A DNA stretch of 64,000 nt. Origin: Marsupella aquatica (Eukaryota > Marchantiophyta). This document shows, piece after piece, positions 50,688 through 61,462 of the stretch. Made by a program: the position numbers and the translations under genes. The DNA lies in the NCBI GenBank assembly GCA_973895155.1, contig OZ316891.1, positions 20,832,001-20,896,000 of the forward strand, written 5' to 3'. Positions within the stretch are counted from its first letter, which is position 1. Every line of letters begins with the position of its first letter. The notes below the pieces were generated by a model. That model saw only the letters and a list, made by a program, of their open reading frames with translations. It ran no database searches and was not told where the DNA came from.

Positions 50688-52925
50688 CTACAACTGCAAA
50701 ACCTGCAAAGTAGCACGGTGTCTTGAGAAACTCTCCAAAGGAATCACTTTGGTAAAGGCATCAGCGGGATTGAGCTTTCCATCAATCTTGACTAGCTCAA
50801 AAGTTTTATCAGACACTGCTTGCCTGATAAAATGGTACCTGATATCAATGTGCTTCACCCTGCTATCCATCACCTGGTTAGCAGCCAAGTGAAGAGCACT
50901 CTGACTATCACAGTTTAGAGTCATTTTTCCATGCTCTAAACCCATCTCCGCGATCAACTTATCCAACCAAATTGCTTCCTTTGTTGCTTCTGCTGCTGCA
51001 ACATACTCTGCTTCTGTAGTAGACTGAGATATGCACTTCTGCAAGGTAGATTTCCAACTGATACATCCTCCTCCAAGAGTGTAAACAAACCCAGTTGTAG
51101 ACCTCCTTGTATCCAGACAGCCTCCATAGTCAGAATCTACATAGCCAACTAATGTTCTATCTGATCTGTTATCAAATAGTAATCCATAGTCCTGTGTACC
51201 CTTGAGATACCTGAGAATCCACTTCACAGCTTCCCAATGTATCTTCCCTGGATTTGACATGAATCTGCTGACCTTGCCCATCGTTAGGGCCAAGTCAGGC
51301 CTAGTACAAGTCATCAAATACATCAGACTGCCTACTGCCTTCTCATAAGGAATCTTAGCCATCAGACCTTTCTCCACAGCATCCGTAGGAGAGAAAGCCG
51401 ATGATAACTTGAAATGTGAAGCTAAAGGAATACTCATTGGCTTACAGTTCTCCATGTTGAATCGTGCAAGTACTTTCCTCGCATACTGGCCTTGACTCAA
51501 GCACAACTGTCCAGTCTCAGAGTTCCTAAAAATCTCCATCCCTAAGATCCTCTTGGCCTTACCAAGATCCTTCATCCTGAATTCAACACTCAGTTTTGCC
51601 TTGAGACTGTCAACCTCAGATTGATCTTTAGCCACAATCAGCATGTCATCCATATAGATCACCAGAATGATGAAACCGAATACATCATTCTTGACTGATT
51701 TCGTATACACACAAGGATCATACACCATCCTTGTAAAACCTTGAGCAAGCATGAAATCATCAAACCGCTTGTTCCATTGTCTGGGAGACTGCTTCAATCC
51801 ATACAAGGACTTGAGCAATCTGCAAACTAAGTTCTCTTGGCCCTTCTTCATAAAGCCTAGTGGTTGTCTCATGAAGATCATCTCTTCCAAGTTGCCATAG
51901 AGAAAAGCAGTAACAACATCGATCTGATCCATCACCAGACAAAAAAACACAACAAGCTGACACAAGATCCGAATTATGGAATACTTAGCTACCGGTGAAA
52001 AGACCTCATTGTAATCCACTCCTTTCTCCTGAGTGAATCCCTTGGCAACAAGCCGTGCCTTGTAGATCTTATCTCCACCCTCTGAAGGACTGTCCTTCAA
52101 CTTGTAAATCCACTTGCTGTCCACCACTTGCTGACCTCTTGGAAGCTCCACCAGCTCCCATGTCTTGTTGTCACTCAAAGATTGCAACTCCCTCTGCATT
52201 GCTGCATTCCACTCATGCTTCTGCTCTGAAGCACAAGCCTCACTATACGAAGAAGACTCTCCTTCTTCCAAGATCAAAGCCATATCATCTTCATCAGGTG
52301 CAATGTCAATATCATCTAGCTTAGATGAGTCTGCCCATTGACCATACCTGGTAGGAGCTCTAGTAGAACGACTGGAAGTTCTTCTAGTAGATGACTCAGG
52401 CTGATCTGCTGTTGCTGCTGGTTGAATTTGAGGTACCCCAGCAACAATCTGCTCCTCTTGTTCCATCACAGGAACCAGCTCCAAGCCCGAAGCTTCTCCA
52501 TCTCTCCTATCATGAACTGCATCATGACTAATCTCCCCCTCAACCCGGTCCGGGATGGGAGATTTCCCCTTGTCAGTATGGGAGTCCTGAGAACTCTCCC
52601 CCTCCTTTGATGATTTGGATTCATTAAAGGACACATCTCTACTGACAATTAGTTTACAGGTTACTGGATCCCATAACCTATAACCCTTAACACCTTTCTG
52701 ATAGCCAAGGAAAATGCACTTCTTCGACTTGGACTCCAGCTTGGATCGAAGCTGGGAAGGTGTAAGCACATAAGCATCACATCCAAAAATCCTCAGATGT
52801 GAGTAATCTGCTGGACGCCCGTACCTCATTTCAAATGGCGTCTTGAATCCAATAGAACTGGATGGAGAAAAATTTACCAAATAAGCTGCAGTGTTGACAG
52901 CTTCAGCCCAAAACTCATGTGGTAA
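50688..52925 (-). CDS. Copia pol: integrase C-terminus, reverse transcriptase, RNase H
   Basis: An open frame of about 740 codons. The first ATG-independent part reads in from the integrase region (AEAVNTAAYL, then GFKTPFEMRYGRPADYSHLR, the copia integrase C-terminal signature). An acidic and Ser-rich linker follows (about 85-220 of the 730-codon stretch beginning at 52880). RT begins at HEWNAAMQRELQSL (222), with DVVTAFLYG (321-329), SLYGLKQSPRQW, and the catalytic YMDD at 409-412. RNase H has GYVDSDYGGCLDTRRSTTG, TEAEYVAAAEA, and an end in RHRATLQVLQL. No stop interrupts RT or RNase H, consistent with a young insertion. It is separated from the upstream pol part by a frameshift near 52925. 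Confidence 0.9.
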   Translation of the reverse strand, partial: LPHEFWAEAVNTAAYLVNFSPSSSIGFKTPFEMRYGRPADYSHLRIFGCDAYVLTPSQLRSKLESKSKKCIFLGYQKGVKGYRLWDPVTCKLIVSRDVSFNESKSSKEGESSQDSHTDKGKSPIPDRVEGEISHDAVHDRRDGEASGLELVPVMEQEEQIVAGVPQIQPAATADQPESSTRRTSSRSTRAPTRYGQWADSSKLDDIDIAPDEDDMALILEEGESSSYSEACASEQKHEWNAAMQRELQSLSDNKTWELVELPRGQQVVDSKWIYKLKDSPSEGGDKIYKARLVAKGFTQEKGVDYNEVFSPVAKYSIIRILCQLVVFFCLVMDQIDVVTAFLYGNLEEMIFMRQPLGFMKKGQENLVCRLLKSLYGLKQSPRQWNKRFDDFMLAQGFTRMVYDPCVYTKSVKNDVFGFIILVIYMDDMLIVAKDQSEVDSLKAKLSVEFRMKDLGKAKRILGMEIFRNSETGQLCLSQGQYARKVLARFNMENCKPMSIPLASHFKLSSAFSPTDAVEKGLMAKIPYEKAVGSLMYLMTCTRPDLALTMGKVSRFMSNPGKIHWEAVKWILRYLKGTQDYGLLFDNRSDRTLVGYVDSDYGGCLDTRRSTTGFVYTLGGGCISWKSTLQKCISQSTTEAEYVAAAEATKEAIWLDKLIAEMGLEHGKMTLNCDSQSALHLAANQVMDSRVKHIDIRYHFIRQAVSDKTFELVKIDGKLNPADAFTKVIPLESFSRHRATLQVLQL

Positions 52926-53907
52926 AGCATGATTGACTCAACATACTCCTCGAGCGGTCCAATAGTGTTCGGTTGAGTCTCTCAGAAACACCATTCTACT
53001 GAGGAGTATAATTTGTTGTGAGATGGCGGGTAATCCCCTGCTCCTTACAATACGTTCCAAATTCCCCGGAACTGTATTCACCGCCGTTATCCGATCAAAG
53101 ATATCTCACCATATTAGCAGTCTGATTCTCTACTTGGGCTTTCCACTCCTTAAAAGTGGCAAAAACATCAGACTTATTGTGTAGAAAGTATATCCACACA
53201 TACCTTGAGTAATCGTCTATGAACGTGACATAGTATAACCGTCCAGAATATGAGGGAGTAGGGGCTGGACCCCACACATCACTATGTACATATTCAAGTA
53301 CCTCCTTGTTGGTGTGAGTTCCAACTCCGAAGGGTTTTCTGTGCTGCTTCCCTAGCACACAGTGCTCACAAAATTCCAACTTATAAGATTTCAAATTAGA
53401 AAGTAATCCTTTCTTCTGAAGAATAACCAAACCTTTTTCACTCATGTGGCCTAAACGGAAGTGCCATAGCCGGGCCGTCTCCTCATGAGATAAGGTTACA
53501 TTGGCTTCATCATAGACTACACTGCCCTCCAAAACGTATAGATTGCTATGTCTCTTTTGCTTCAATACAACTTTAGTACCAGTTGAAACCTGAAGGACAC
53601 CATTAGCAGAGCTCCACTGATGACCATTTGCTTCTAAAACTCCAAGTGAAATGAGATTTTTCATCATGCTGGGAATATGTCTCACATTTCTCAACGTTCT
53701 CACAACACCATCAAACATCTGAAATCTTACAGATCCAAGTCCAACAACTTGACATGGGATTCCATTTCCCATCAACACTGACCCGTTGGAAATCGTGTAA
53801 GAACTGAAATAATCTCTTCTAGAGCAAATGTGAAAAGTACATGCACTATTTAGAATCCAGTCATCTTTACCTGGATTTGACACTATGTTGAGAGCATAAC
53901 TTTGACA
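52926..53907 (-). pseudogene. Copia pol: protease and integrase core, disrupted
   Basis: The frame continues in register from gag after the TGA at 53908-53910. It contains a protease motif WILNSACTFHIC, where copia proteases have D(S/T)G: the catalytic Asp is Asn and the Gly is Ala, so protease activity is presumably lost. A GAG-pre-integrase zinc region follows (WHFRLGHMS to CEHCVLGKQHRKPF), then the integrase core (HSDVWGP, FIDDYSRYVW, SDNGGEY). In-frame stops lie at 53095-53097 (TGA) and 52996-52998 (TAG), and a one-base frameshift lies near 52925. The two stops look like simple C-to-T changes. Confidence 0.85.
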
Positions 53908-54768
53908 TCACAATATGTCATCATCATCGAGTAAATCTACCTCATGCAAGCTCGATGCCGCATTAGCAGAGGCAGTAGGGACCTTTACTCGACAATCCCT
54001 TTTCATGTGGCCAGGCTTGCCACAATTCCAACATGCAAGAGGCTTCCTCTCTTGCGATTTCCCTCTGGATTTAGATCTCCCCCGTGATGTAGATCTAAAC
54101 ATGTTCTGCCCATTCGTGCGCTGCGCTGCTCTTCCCCTGTTCACATTGAGCGCAGTGCCAGAAGAAGATGTTGTCTGTGATTGACCTAGCTTCTTTTGAG
54201 CATCATCAGACAATAATGAGCTCACCACCTCATTATACGAAATGGACTTCAGATCTCTGTACAAGAGCACCTGTTTCAAGCCCTGATAAGACGGCGGTAA
54301 GGAGCTTAGCAGAAGCAAGGCCTTATCCTCATCTTCAACTCCTTTTCCCAGGTTTGACAGATCCACCGCTAGACTATCAAATTCATCCAGGTGATCCTGC
54401 ATCTTGCTCCCTTCCTTGAGCCTAAGGCTCATCAAGAGAGACTTCTTGTACAGCCGGTCTGACGCATCTTCCCGGTAGTACTTCTTTCTTAGAGCCTTGA
54501 ACAGTGACGTGCAATCCGCATAATCATCCAACTGCTTGATGATGTGCGGCTTGAGATATAGCATCACTGCATTGACAGCAATCACCTGCTCTTGTCTCCA
54601 CTGTCTCAAAGAAATCTCCTCCTCTCCATCATACTGCTCTCGCAAAGAGAGCAGATGAGCTAAGCCCATGGCCCGTAGAACACCCTTCACTTGCTTCTCC
54701 CACAGCAAGTAGTCAGTACGACCATCGTACTTCTCCACCTCAAACTTTACTCCTCCGAATCTAGCCAT
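53908..54768 (-). CDS. Copia gag (capsid/nucleocapsid)
   Basis: 286 aa starting at an ATG (MARFGGVKFEVEKYDG). The N-terminal part has the copia Gag pattern YxLWEKQVKGVLRAMGL. The central region has KALRKKYYREDASDRLYKK and SLPPSYQGLKQ. Near the C terminus lies one CCHC zinc knuckle, CWNCGKPGHMKRDC (about 246-259), preceded by a basic Arg/Ser stretch. Its protein would package the element RNA in cytoplasmic particles. It ends at a TGA beyond which the same frame runs on into the protease. That stop may be a mutation or a device to make Gag alone; plant copia elements mostly use one continuous frame. Confidence 0.9.
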   Translation of the reverse strand: MARFGGVKFEVEKYDGRTDYLLWEKQVKGVLRAMGLAHLLSLREQYDGEEEISLRQWRQEQVIAVNAVMLYLKPHIIKQLDDYADCTSLFKALRKKYYREDASDRLYKKSLLMSLRLKEGSKMQDHLDEFDSLAVDLSNLGKGVEDEDKALLLLSSLPPSYQGLKQVLLYRDLKSISYNEVVSSLLSDDAQKKLGQSQTTSSSGTALNVNRGRAAQRTNGQNMFRSTSRGRSKSRGKSQERKPLACWNCGKPGHMKRDCRVKVPTASANAASSLHEVDLLDDDDIL

Positions 54769-54785
54769 CTCCCTCTTCTTCCCTA

Positions 54786-54962
54786 CTACCGACAGATCTG
54801 GTAGTACACAGCTTCCTCCACTGCATGCCGCACCGGTGATCGTACCGGTGTCACTAGTTCTTCCTGAAACGGTAGCAGCTCCTCCTCAGACTCTCCGTCT
54901 GACCGTCGCGATCCTGAAGCTCCACCGACACCAATTCTTCCAGTATCCTCCGAGTCACTCAT
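54786..54962 (-). CDS. Small acidic ORF just before gag
   Basis: 58 codons from an ATG at 54962 (MSDSEDTGRIGVGG) to a stop 17 bases before the gag ATG, in a different frame from gag. The product is rich in Glu, Ser and Asp. It would act as an upstream ORF on the genomic RNA and could reduce gag translation. It might also be a chance frame; no family is recognised. Confidence 0.35.
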   Translation of the reverse strand: MSDSEDTGRIGVGGASGSRRSDGESEEELLPFQEELVTPVRSPVRHAVEEAVYYQICR

Positions 54963-56488
54963 ATGAAACAATCACGAAAAAATGTCTTTTTTTGAAACTT
55001 CTCATAAAACTCAAAACTCAACACCGCCGCGTAGCCCACGAAGCTAGGAGTCCAATACTGAAAGCCAAAATCAAAATCAAAATTCGACGAAAAAGTTATT
55101 CAAATTTCGGTCAGGGTGGGTAAAACCTTGGGAAACTCCCCCGTTTTGACCACCTCGGAGAATAACCGAAATACCCAGTACAACCCGTCGTCGGAATCGC
55201 GATGTGATCGGTGCGCCGCGTTGCTAACTCCAGTGGCAACGTCCTCACCGAAAAAGAACCAAAAAAGTTACCATTCGGTGGACGAAATCTTTGTCGGATG
55301 GCCGAAAAATAGCTCTCTGTTTTTCGGGAATATTCCCGCAGAGTACAACAGGTCTCACAGGGGGCAGTTCCCCCTGTCCAAGCGGTTAAAATGGAGGGCG
55401 GCAGGTCCCAGCACAAAGGGAAACCAATAAGGAGGAAAAAGAGGCAAAATAATGGCCCTAAAGGGGGTGCTTAAGCTCCTAATCAAAAAATACAGTATAA
55501 ACGGGCGGGCCCGAAGGGCGTAAGGCCGGGAGTACACCCAGGGGTTACGAGGGCGGTGTTATAGAGCGGATGCATATGCAGCCGCATACACATGTAGGGC
55601 CGGCCATACGACGTCAGGGCGGGGCCGAGGCAGTGACTGGCGTGGTATGGCGGAGGGCGTATGAGCGCACGAAAAGCGCCGGCCGGCCTTGCGCAGCTCG
55701 TCGTCGCGGCTGAAGGATGAGGGGAAAACAAGGTGCGGGGGGGGTCGGGAGGGTGTGTATACACACCAAAAGTGGCCCAAACCTAAGCCAAAAATTGACT
55801 TTATAACAAAAATGTCATTTACACACCTTAACAGCTGCCGTTTCCAACGAGAAAAGTGAACGCCGCCAACGGCAAATGTGGCCAAATTGCACTGGCACAG
55901 TCTGCAGCTCCAACAGAGTAAAAAATTTCCGCCGCGTCGTCTTCACTCCGCGTCAAGTGCCAATCCCGGGCTCAAAATGACCGCCTCGCCGTAATCAAAC
56001 CATTGAGCCGTAGCACTTCGCGTTTCTTCCACCGAGTCGGACGTGACGAGGAGAAACCCGGTTCAGATGTGAACAAGCTCCATAGCTTGTGAAAAAACCT
56101 GAACGCCTCCTTCACTCGTCACGTCTCACTCGGTAACAACTCGACAGCAAATCAGCTACCAAAACGATCAGCTTGCTTCAACCTTCAACTTGAGCTACAA
56201 CATGCGACGCCTCCCTCACCGCACAGCTCACACTGTTGAAAACACAAACTCTGGTCTCTCCCCCGAAAAACCGTCGAACACGAATAAAACCTGAACGACG
56301 CAAACTTCGATTCCTCCGCACCACAGATACTGATCAGCGAGTTCTAACCACCGTTAGAAAGCCCTCTCACTAACCTATCCGCACAGCCACACACATTCAA
56401 GTTTCATGCGACGAAACTCTGAATGTACCATCGACAATGAACGCTGGAAAAAACCTGTCATGAAAAAACATCGTCACCTCCCAGGCAT
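54963..56488 (-). other. Long untranslated leader of the copia element
   Basis: About 1.5 kb between the primer site and the small ORF. A GC-rich island lies at about 55490-55770 (gggcggggccgaggc type). Frames on both strands are short and unrecognised. The leader is longer than in typical copia elements and may hold packaging signals or an acquired insert. Confidence 0.6.
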
Positions 56489-56500
56489 GCTCTGATACCA
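56489..56500 (-). other. Primer binding site, initiator Met tRNA type
   Basis: On the minus strand TGGTATCAGAGC lies two bases inside the 5' LTR. This is the classic primer site complementary to the 3' end of plant initiator tRNA-Met. Confidence 0.95.
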
Positions 56501-56502
56501 CT

Positions 56503-56846
56503 TGTTGAGCATAGACAACATTCGTAACGGCAAGCCCATGAACCATCCAATGCACAATAGTCGACACAGAGAGATACGTGGTTCACCTCCACATGAGGCT
56601 ACGTCCACGGGAACACACAAGAGCTTTACTGCACTCTAGGCCGACCGGCCATACCAAGCATCCACAGCACAAGCTCTCCCTATCTCTCAACTAGCTCCGT
56701 AACAATGAGCCTTTGTTCCACCAAGGTCTGGCATCAGCCCTGGCTATATGCACAAGAGCACTACTGCTAACATTAGCTAAGTCCTAACCCGAGTTAGCTT
56801 AACTATAGTAAGCTCATGAGTCACAAGACTAGAGCAATATCTAACA
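56503..56846 (-). repeat. 5' LTR of the copia element
   Basis: 344 bp, with the same ends as the LTR at 50137-50480 and four differences from it. It presumably carries the element's promoter. Confidence 0.96.
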
Positions 56847-57185
56847 CCGAGTAGCAAAATCAGGGAAGGGTCACATATGGTCATGTGGTGAGGAGCCGAT
56901 TAGCAAAATCAGGGAAGGGTTACATATGGTCATATGGTGAGGATGGTATGGGCGGCAGGAGGAAGAGGAGGAGAGTAGCAAAATCAGGGAAGGGTCACAT
57001 ATGGTCATATGGTGAGGAGCCGATTAGCAAAATCAGGGAAGGGTTACATATGGTCATATGGTGAGGATGGTATGGGCGGCAGGAGGAAGAAGAGCAGAGT
57101 AGCAAAATCAGAGAAGGGTTAGATATGCTCATATGGTGAGGCAGAATGGGGCAGAGCAGAGCAGAGTAGAGTAGAGTAGAGGGGC
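56847..57185. repeat. Minisatellite B, right part, and a (gcaga)(gtaga) run
   Basis: This continues the agtagcaaaatcagggaagg / tcatatggtgagga repeat from 50136, with five more units, starting with a copy of the CCGAG target site. It closes with a short purine microsatellite (gcagagcagagtagagtagag) at about 57148-57182. Confidence 0.85.
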
Positions 57186-57900
57186 GGAGATGGTAGAAGG
57201 AAGACAGTCCTTTCGCGTGTGTGGAGCTCGATGACAACGAGGGTGGGTGGGAAGGAGAGGAAGAAGAACCTCAAGCAGTAGCTCATGTCCTACTAAGGAA
57301 GAGCGACGGACAGAGATGGACAAGGAGCGGATAGGGCCTGGTCAAAAATTGTTCGTTGGACTGGTTTTTGCTGACTGCAGTGAGACAGACGTACGTGTTT
57401 ATTCCCTCACACGTGACAATGAGTAAGAGAAGAGTAGCGTCCCCATCTTTTAATTACGGACTACTGTAGGCTTGGATGCATTTTACACCTAAATTGTATT
57501 GGAAGGAGAGGGAGAGCAGCTTCACCGACGTCGGTGGGTTTGCAGAACTGGTCTTGAACAGTTGTGATGGTCGGCTCAACCAGGAGGATGCAAAACCAGC
57601 GTTGGAGAGACAAAACTCGCTGCTGGTAGCGAATTATGAATCGAGGGAGCGGTGAGGAATCCTGTTTTCGCTCTGGTGTGACAAAACTTTGAGCATGGGG
57701 GAGGAGGGAGGGGCCAAACAGTTTATTACTGCCTCGTTGATTTCGCTCAATTGAAGTGACAAGTCAGGTCCTGCAAGCAACTTGCTGACTCACCGATCTT
57801 TTCTTCAAAGGGACGGAAGGAGAGGTATTGGAAATTGTTTTCTGCCTTTGGTACTCCTCATTGAGTCGGAACGACGGGTGCGATTGGAAACATAGGCTTC
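57186..57900. other. Intergenic / probable promoter of the 58.9-kb gene
   Basis: No supported coding sequence. By position it should contain the promoter and first 5' UTR of the downstream plus-strand gene. No TATA box could be assigned with confidence. Confidence 0.4.
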
Positions 57901-57952
57901 GAGGACAGAGGAGGCGGTGGGAGAATAAGCTCACAGGGTCCCGATTTGCCAT

Positions 57953-58803
57953 GTAAGTTCTGCTTCCGCTCTTTCAGTTCTTTTGAAGGTTTTGTTGACT
58001 GCCGTACGTTCATGTAATGAACTTCCAGCAATGCGTAATTTTTGGTTTCTGTGTTTTCCTGGGTGGTGAGATTGGATTGGATTCGAATACAGTTGATCTG
58101 CACTCTGCCTTTTTCCTTGTTTGAATTGGAAATACTAACTTTCTTTATCTCCGAAGAACATATGAAATGGTAACTATTTACAACATCATATGTAGTGTCC
58201 ACACCCCACCCTCCTCATGCTAATCTTTAATACTTAATGGCCAAAGCGGTTTTGCATTGGGCTCATTGACAGAGGGACGCAATTGTCATGAATTTAAGTG
58301 TCATGACTTTAGGTGTCTATCCTGACGTCTGAAAGTGGATTTCTTCTTAAATCTGTCATGTTTATAGGTCCTTGGTTTTATACCGAAACCCATGAGTAAT
58401 AAAGTAAGGAGAACCCCTGATCAGGTGATCATGCACATACCGTTCAACGCTACAAATGGAAAGCTAGATGGAATCCAGTTGCTTGGATCACCAAATTAGC
58501 GTGGTACTCTTTGATTGAATGGTGGCTGAGTACGTTTGCAGGACTGGGCTTAGGACCAGGGCTCTTGGTGCTTGATCCGGGCTCGGAAAGGTGGCAGCCC
58601 TAGATGTTCGAAAGTTAGCATTGTCCTGAATCGCTTCTCAGCTGTAGCTGAATTATTAGCAACATGTATATAAATGTGTTTCAAGTGGAACATTTGGTTA
58701 AACTTGACTATTCGTATCAACCTTCAAACTAGTGAGCGTCGAAATATTCACTGGATTAGATCGAGACTAAGCTTTGAAGTGTATTTTTGTTCATCAACCG
58801 CAG
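57953..58803 (+). other. Probable 5' UTR intron
   Basis: A strong donor, atGTAAGT, at 57953 and an acceptor, tcatcaaccgCAG, ending at 58803 bracket a T-rich stretch without a long frame. The ATG of the plant-specific gene follows 81 bases later. It is inferred from splice-site quality and the position only. Confidence 0.45.
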
Positions 58804-58884
58804 GGCCGCATCACTGAGTACTTGACAAACTTTCCGGCTGTGTAGGAGTGGGAGCAACCCAACCTGTTCAGCAAATTAAATTCG

Positions 58885-60812
58885 ATGTCAAAGTCAAATA
58901 CCCTCATGGGGAACAAGAGGCGGCGCGGTGCTGAAGATGAGGTGTACTTTGATAACTATCACAATCACAAAAGATATCTTACAGAGGTGGGACTTTCTAA
59001 TCTGTGCTTTGGTTCTGCAGTCCTATTTCCAGTCAGCCACTACAGGAGCTTTTGGTGGTCTGCGTTTACTGTGACAATTCTACTTTGCTGTCAACTGTTC
59101 TATAGTTTGGCAGGCACAATGCCTTAGGTCTTTTCCAGTTCCGGCCATTCTTTTTACCTCTATGCTCAAGGTTCAATTCAGCTCTCTCTGCTGATAATTT
59201 TCTGATTTGCGTCTGCTCTGATCACAAGAATGTAAGCACATAGCAACATTTACGATAACGTTTTCGGATTATCTTCATTAATACTAGATCTGATCTTTGG
59301 AATTCTTTTCATTATTGATATCCTCAACTGCAGGTTATGGCATCAAGCATGAATGGATTAAGCGTCAGTGATGCAGTTGCCAGTAACAGACGTCCCACAT
59401 CACCGTCGGTGGACCCAATGCTATCTCCAGCACCCACAGAAACACATTGTACGCTCTCAAGATCGGCCTCGTCTTTTCCGAGTCAAGGGTATGCAAAATC
59501 CCTGATGAAATGTCTACCTTGTCCACCTTGTTTTCTGTGTAATCACACAAGAAAAAACCTACACGTCTGTCATTGCGATTACAGTGTAATGGGTTTGATC
59601 TCAAAGTATTGTTGATTTGAATGGAGATTAACATCATCAGTCTGTGGGGCAAATTTCTCTTGTGTACAACTCCAAGAAGACTGCCTCTTTGACCCGAATG
59701 AGCTCTCAGTCTGTCATGTTTAGAGAATCCCTTTCGCAGATGTCCCACTCGGAAACTATCGGATATAGTTATGATTAAGGTTCGTTTGAGAGGCTAAGCG
59801 TGTTCTCATATATTTACATGTGGTGTTTGGCAGTGATGAAACATCAACGTTGGACTCTTTTATGTCCGAAGAAAGCGATGAAAGTGTGGGATATCGGTTT
59901 AGCCGTGGCTCTGAAGCCCCTCCATACACAGCCCCTGTCAGCACTGAGCTTGCCTCAAGCCATGCACCTAGCGCCTCGTCGCCTTCACCTCGGCGATTTC
60001 AAAGATTGCAATGCCATGGCTCTGGGCAAGTTTTACCTGGATCCGTGGCATGGATGTCTACTAGTAGAATACCTATGACTCCCTACACACCGTCATGGTC
60101 TCGGTTCCCTGACTCAGAAGGTCGGCTGCCACCTTCCCCAAATGACCCTAGCAATGCTCCAGACTTGCGGCGTGCAACTCTCTTACGTAATTTGTCAATG
60201 AGAGCTCAGATCCCAACTCAACCGACCTCTTCTACAACTCCAGACACCAAACCAGAGACTAAGAGTTTACAGGAACAGGAATCGGTTGAAGAAGTTGTGG
60301 ATCAGACTCTGAGTTCTATGTCTTGCCATTTCTATGAGTATCCCCCAGAGCAGGTGGGATGCAATACTGCCATTATGGGATCTCCTACCCATGGTGTCTT
60401 CCCAGGTCATGTCTTACGTGGCTCACCCCGAGTGCGTAGTTTAGTTCTTGGTGAGGACAAAATCAGACCAAAGGCACTCCTGACGACCGAGGTTGCGACT
60501 TCCAACGAAGGAGATGAATTGATGGCAAAAGTGGACCAACCCTCGAGCTTTGAGGAAGATGTTTTGTACAATAGCAGTTCAAGTCCACTAAGTCCCCGCA
60601 GTCAGAACACTGCTGCCGGTTCTTCGGGTTACGAGATTTCATCCTGCCTTTCTCCCAAAGATGGCAATCTTTCTGATACAGAGTCATCATTCAGTCGAAG
60701 GTCTGTTCGGACCAGTCTTTCCAGACAGCCATCTGTGTGCTCCCATGTTGATAGTAGTTATTCTGGGAGAGAGGGAACAAGACCCACACACCCACCGAAT
60801 AGGATAAATTGA
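58885..60812 (+). CDS. Plant-specific protein of unknown function (KRYLTE/DLRRA family)
   Basis: I assign three exons: 58885-58986, 59334-59488 and 59834-60812, with phases that join cleanly to 411 aa. Recognised family blocks are NHKRYLTEVMASSMNGLSV (residues about 27-45), SEESDESVGYRFSRG, FPDSEGRLPPSPNDPSNAPD and DLRRATLLRNLSMRAQIPTQ. I recall uncharacterised flowering-plant proteins with the same order (KRYLSEIMASS...NGL, then SDSEGRFPPSP, then DLRRAALLR). The protein is Ser/Pro-rich, largely disordered, and has a basic KRRR near the N terminus that could serve nuclear import. There are no catalytic motifs. The C terminus after about residue 300 is low-complexity, and a further 3' exon cannot be excluded. 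The function is unknown. Confidence 0.82.
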
Positions 60813-61460
60813 TGTACATCTGCTGGCCGGGCTGATTCAAATGCCAATTGGAGCCGTTCATAAGGTTGGCGATAGACATGGAAATCTTATCGTGCTCGGA
60901 TCCTCTAAATTGAAGAAGTACTCGATAGAACTGATGCAAAAATTAGACGACTTCAATCTGATGTGTTAAGATACTGGATTTGCTTCTAAGGCTACCATCA
61001 ATTCTGCTCTGATGGACTGTGTAGAGGGATTTCTCGATTGATTGAATGTTGTTATCATCGTACTGCTAGAGGTGGAGCCACAAATACCCCCATGGACCCG
61101 CTTTTTGGTCTGGAACACCAGTGACTTTCTTCCAATAGTGATGAATTCAATGATACTCTAGATAGTTGCAGAAGCAGTTTGACCGGTGGGTGTAATCAGA
61201 CAATTGTTTGAGATATTCCGGTGTGCAAGTGGTGTTACAGCAATCACTGTACTCTTCCCGATACAGGCCTTGTAATGGTGGGTCATGGCTTGTCAATTCC
61301 TCTGACTACGATATTACATCACTAAATTCCATCCATCAAAATTGCAAACTCATGCTTGCCGCCGGATTGAACAGCTTAATGTTTCAAAAAATGAAAAAGA
61401 ACGGCTTGCAGTGTTACCTCACTCATTTATTTAGCCCTTACGCATCTGACTCTCGGAACA
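60813..61460. other. 3' flanking region between two genes
   Basis: Between the stop of the plant-specific gene and the stop of the convergent minus-strand gene. It probably holds both 3' UTRs. No other gene is supported. Confidence 0.5.
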
Positions 61461-61462
61461 TT

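Larger units (their letters stand above)
50132..56851 (-). mobile_element. Ty1/copia LTR retrotransposon, 6710 bp
   Basis: The element spans 50137-56846 and is flanked by a perfect 5-bp direct repeat CCGAG (50132-50136 and 56847-56851). On the minus strand the order is 5' LTR, primer site, leader, gag, protease, integrase, RT, RNase H, polypurine tract, 3' LTR; this is the copia order, with integrase before RT. The LTRs (344 bp each) differ at 4 sites, about 1.2%, so the insertion is recent. The protease/integrase part carries stops and a frameshift, so it is not autonomous as it stands, although its LTRs and priming sites look intact. Confidence 0.96.
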
